DNA from: Bacillota bacterium
GTDB lineage: Bacteria > Bacillota > Clostridia > Acetivibrionales > DTU013
Direction: 5' to 3'
Length of the DNA stretch: 5,797 nt
NCBI GenBank assembly: GCA_023435805.1
Contig: JAEZMC010000144.1
Location: forward strand, 1 to 5,797
Positions 3,601 to 5,797 of this stretch are shown in pieces (position 1 is the first letter of the stretch; each line of letters opens with the position of its first letter). Position numbers and translations under genes: made by a program. The notes beneath the pieces are model-generated. The model searched no databases, was not told where the DNA came from, and worked only from the letters and a program-made list of their open reading frames with translations.

Positions 3601-5797
3601 TCATCCGTTTTCGCTTATCATGCCTTTTTCATCTCCCGGTGCCTTTTCCGGGAGGTCTGCTGCAGTAATGCGGACCTTTCTCCCCGGCCACCAGTTCAGT
3701 TCGCCGGCTTTCACCGCGAGAGCGGGTACAAGCAGGCACCGGATGATAAATGTATCCAGCAGCAGGCCAACTGATGCGGCGAAGCCGATCTCCACCAGCG
3801 GCTTGATTGGAGAAGCCATCATGGCGCCGAAGGTTCCTGCCATAATGATACCGCAGGAGGTAATAATGCCGCCCGTAGCTGCAAGCGCCCTCCGTACGCC
3901 TCCTGTGACCTCCCCCGGTCTGTATTCTTCCCTGATGCGCGAAATAAGAAAGATGTTATAATCGACTCCCAGTGCTACCAGTACGCAGAAGGAGAAGAAT
4001 TGCACCGTCCAGTGGAGTCCGTCGTAACCCAGCAGCACCTGGAATACCAGGTAGGCAATGCCCATGGTGGTGATATAGCTGAAAATGATTGTTAATATGA
4101 GGTAGAGCGGCGCAATCAGGCTGCGCAGCAGTATTACCAGAACAACGAAAATTCCGAGCAGCACCAGGCACATGACCACCACGAAATCTCTCGAGGTAAC
4201 ATCCCTGACTTCACTTAATACCACTGTTGCACCGCCTGCATGAAATTCCGAGCCTTCGAGAGGCGTACCCTTCAATGAAAAAGCCATTGTGGAATTCAGG
4301 TGTTCCACCGTATCCAGGGCTTCGCTTGTATAAGGCGGAATGGATAGTATCACTTCAAATACCACTCCGTCGGCGGAGGGGGAAATATAGTTTTCCATGG
4401 CTTGTTTAAATTCGGGGTATTCGTCCAGCACGCCGGGTGGGAGATAAAATACGCTGCCTAACGGATTGTCCGCCGCAGTACCGTTTCCGGTGTAAGCAGA
4501 TCCGGCATCCTTGATGGCCGTAAATGCGTCGTTCATTTTAGATAAGGCAGCGCTGCTTTTTTCCAGACCGTCTGTAATGCTGTCCAAGCCCCCGGGTATC
4601 TCCGAAAGTCCCGAGCCTGCCTTCCGCTGTCCCTGCTCAATGGCCGAGAGGGAGGCTTTGATCTGATCCAGGCCGGCATTGGCCTTATCCAGCCCGGTTT
4701 TAATATCCTCCAGCGCCTGGGCGGAGTTTGTCAGTCCGGCTTGTGCAGATGTCAGGCCCTGCTGTGATTCGCCAAGGCCGCCTGAAATCTGTCCAAGTCC
4801 GGGCAGAAGCTGTTTCAGCGTACCGAGTGTCCGCTGGTAATCCGCATTTTCCGCGATGGCAGGCGTTTGCACGGCAAGCCCTTCCAGGAACTTCTCCGTG
4901 CCCTGCAGAGCCGCAGCAATATCAGTAAGGCTCTGTTTACCGGTGCCTAGGCCGTTTTTAATGAGATCAAGGCTGCCGGAAAGCTGTCCGAGGCCATCGG
5001 CAACGGCAGCGGTACCCTTTGACAGGGAGGACAGGCCATCTCCGGTACTGCCGATACCATCAGCCGTCTTTTTTGTACCGTCTGCAAGCTTGTTCATATC
5101 CGCGCTTCCGGAAGCCAGCCCTTTGGAAATGTCCGTCAAACCGGCTTTCATATCATCCAGGCCTTTGATCACCGGGGCAAAACCTCCTCCCAGCTCATTC
5201 AATCCTTCGGATAACCTTTCAAGCTGGCCCGGGAGGCTTGCCTCCGTTACTTTCTCGCCAAGCGGCCTGGTTGCCGTCCTTACTTTTAGCACATTATCCA
5301 CCTTCGTCAGATTCTCCGCAATCATATCAATCGTCTGCAGGGATTGTTCGGACCATACATCCGCATCTGTTCTCATAACGATTTTAACAGGCATCAGCTT
5401 GCCCTGATCGAAGCTTTCGCGCATCATCTCAAAGCCTTGAATAGAGCTGGTGGAAGAGGGAAGCTCCTTCAGCTGGTCATAGGAGCGGCTGCTGAAGAAG
5501 GAGGCCACGAAAAACGGCAGCAGTATGACAATGCTGACCACAATAAAGCGCATGGGCTTCTTTGTAACCGCATCGGCCACTTTATGCCAGAAGCTGCTGA
5601 TATGTGACTTTTTCTGTTCCTTTGAAGGGTGATGGGGCCAGAAAATCTTTTCGCCAAGTATGGCAATTATCGCAGGCAGAAGCGTCATAACGGCCAGCAG
5701 TGTAATAACCATACCAATGGCTACACTAGGGCCTGTTGCATTGAACAGTCCGAATTTTGCAAATATCATGAACAGGAAGCCGACCATGACTGTGCTG
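3601..5797 (-). CDS. MMPL family (RND superfamily) transporter, N-terminal part outside the window
   Basis: This cytoplasmic-membrane, probably proton-driven exporter belongs to the MmpL/YdfJ/YdgH group; the substrate is unknown (lipids, hydrophobic compounds or drugs in relatives). The frame runs off the right edge; codons for S-T-V precede the first visible Met (5785-5787), which is internal. Numbering from that Met (728 residues): the last helices of the first half (about 1-45), a basic cytoplasmic link with HHPSKEQKK (52-60), one helix (about 81-98), a large extracytoplasmic domain (about 99-530) with a heptad-patterned segment (183-428), then five helices (about 534-690) and a hydrophilic tail. 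The hallmark GVDYNIFLISRIREE lies at 607-621; Asp609-Tyr610 correspond to the MmpL3 Asp-Tyr proton-relay pair. The partner pair in the first half is not visible. Roughly 250-350 residues are missing, judging by relatives of about 1000 residues. No regulator is visible; some relatives are controlled by an adjacent TetR or MarR gene. Confidence 0.93.
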   Translation of the reverse strand, partial: STVMVGFLFMIFAKFGLFNATGPSVAIGMVITLLAVMTLLPAIIAILGEKIFWPHHPSKEQKKSHISSFWHKVADAVTKKPMRFIVVSIVILLPFFVASFFSSRSYDQLKELPSSTSSIQGFEMMRESFDQGKLMPVKIVMRTDADVWSEQSLQTIDMIAENLTKVDNVLKVRTATRPLGEKVTEASLPGQLERLSEGLNELGGGFAPVIKGLDDMKAGLTDISKGLASGSADMNKLADGTKKTADGIGSTGDGLSSLSKGTAAVADGLGQLSGSLDLIKNGLGTGKQSLTDIAAALQGTEKFLEGLAVQTPAIAENADYQRTLGTLKQLLPGLGQISGGLGESQQGLTSAQAGLTNSAQALEDIKTGLDKANAGLDQIKASLSAIEQGQRKAGSGLSEIPGGLDSITDGLEKSSAALSKMNDAFTAIKDAGSAYTGNGTAADNPLGSVFYLPPGVLDEYPEFKQAMENYISPSADGVVFEVILSIPPYTSEALDTVEHLNSTMAFSLKGTPLEGSEFHAGGATVVLSEVRDVTSRDFVVVMCLVLLGIFVVLVILLRSLIAPLYLILTIIFSYITTMGIAYLVFQVLLGYDGLHWTVQFFSFCVLVALGVDYNIFLISRIREEYRPGEVTGGVRRALAATGGIITSCGIIMAGTFGAMMASPIKPLVEIGFAASVGLLLDTFIIRCLLVPALAVKAGELNWWPGRKVRITAADLPEKAPGDEKGMISENG
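4504..5241 (-). repeat. Degenerate heptad-repeat segment within the MMPL gene
   Basis: About 246 residues (183-428 from the first visible Met) follow a loose seven-residue pattern in which Gly-Leu pairs and small residues recur, such as IKGLDDMKAGLTDISKGL. Charged and small residues (Gly, Ser, Ala, Lys, Asp) fill the rest, and proline is rare except near 309-329. The pattern predicts long, antiparallel coiled-coil arms outside the membrane, as in YhgE/Pip-type and some MMPL proteins of Gram-positive bacteria. The repeat is at protein level; the DNA is too diverged for exact repeats. Confidence 0.65.

Noticed and set aside
4856..5407. 183-codon plus-strand frame opposite the MMPL gene
   Set aside because: Its proline- and serine-rich translation is the antisense shadow of the Gly-Leu heptads; there is no start signal or family resemblance.

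Overview
The window looks like chromosomal DNA from a low-to-moderate GC Gram-positive bacterium, most likely a member of the Clostridia. This rests on a long-form HPF of Clostridia type, a CxxC-x17-CxxC zinc-ribbon protein, a heptad-rich MMPL exporter, purine-rich Shine-Dalgarno sites and sigmaH/sigmaA-like promoters. Genus and species cannot be read from the sequence. Coding DNA is visibly richer in GC than the AT-rich intergenic stretches.

Layout: (1) Positions 2-1951 (+) hold the 3' four-fifths or so of a GH31 alpha-xylosidase of the YicI type, open to the left edge. (2) Positions 1952-2118 are a gap with a good sigmaA promoter and a ribosome binding site. (3) Positions 2119-2403 (+) encode a 94-residue double zinc-ribbon protein, followed by a perfect 11-bp hairpin. 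(4) Positions 2404-2949 are a gene-free 546 bp. They hold a compact cluster of DnaA-box-like 9-mers (2565-2661), a perfect 16-bp palindrome carrying two of them (2629-2664), and several promoter-like elements including a strong sigmaH match (2800-2829). (5) Positions 2950-3480 (+) encode hpf, the long ribosome hibernation promoting factor. (6) Positions 3550-3574 are a strong terminator between convergent genes. (7) Positions 3601-5797 (-) hold the C-terminal part of an MMPL/RND-type membrane transporter with a long heptad-patterned extracytoplasmic domain, open to the right edge.

The genes do not form one pathway. The xylosidase is probably the last gene of a xyloglucan or isoprimeverose utilisation operon lying to the left. 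The zinc-ribbon gene and hpf appear to be separately promoted single-gene units, and the MMPL gene runs towards them from the right. The most interesting part is the non-coding 2404-2949 segment. A DnaA-box array sits there with no dnaA or dnaN beside it, directly upstream of the ribosome-hibernation gene, which also has a candidate stationary-phase sigmaH promoter. I found no CRISPR array, mobile element, tRNA, rRNA or evident new multi-gene defence or biosynthetic system.
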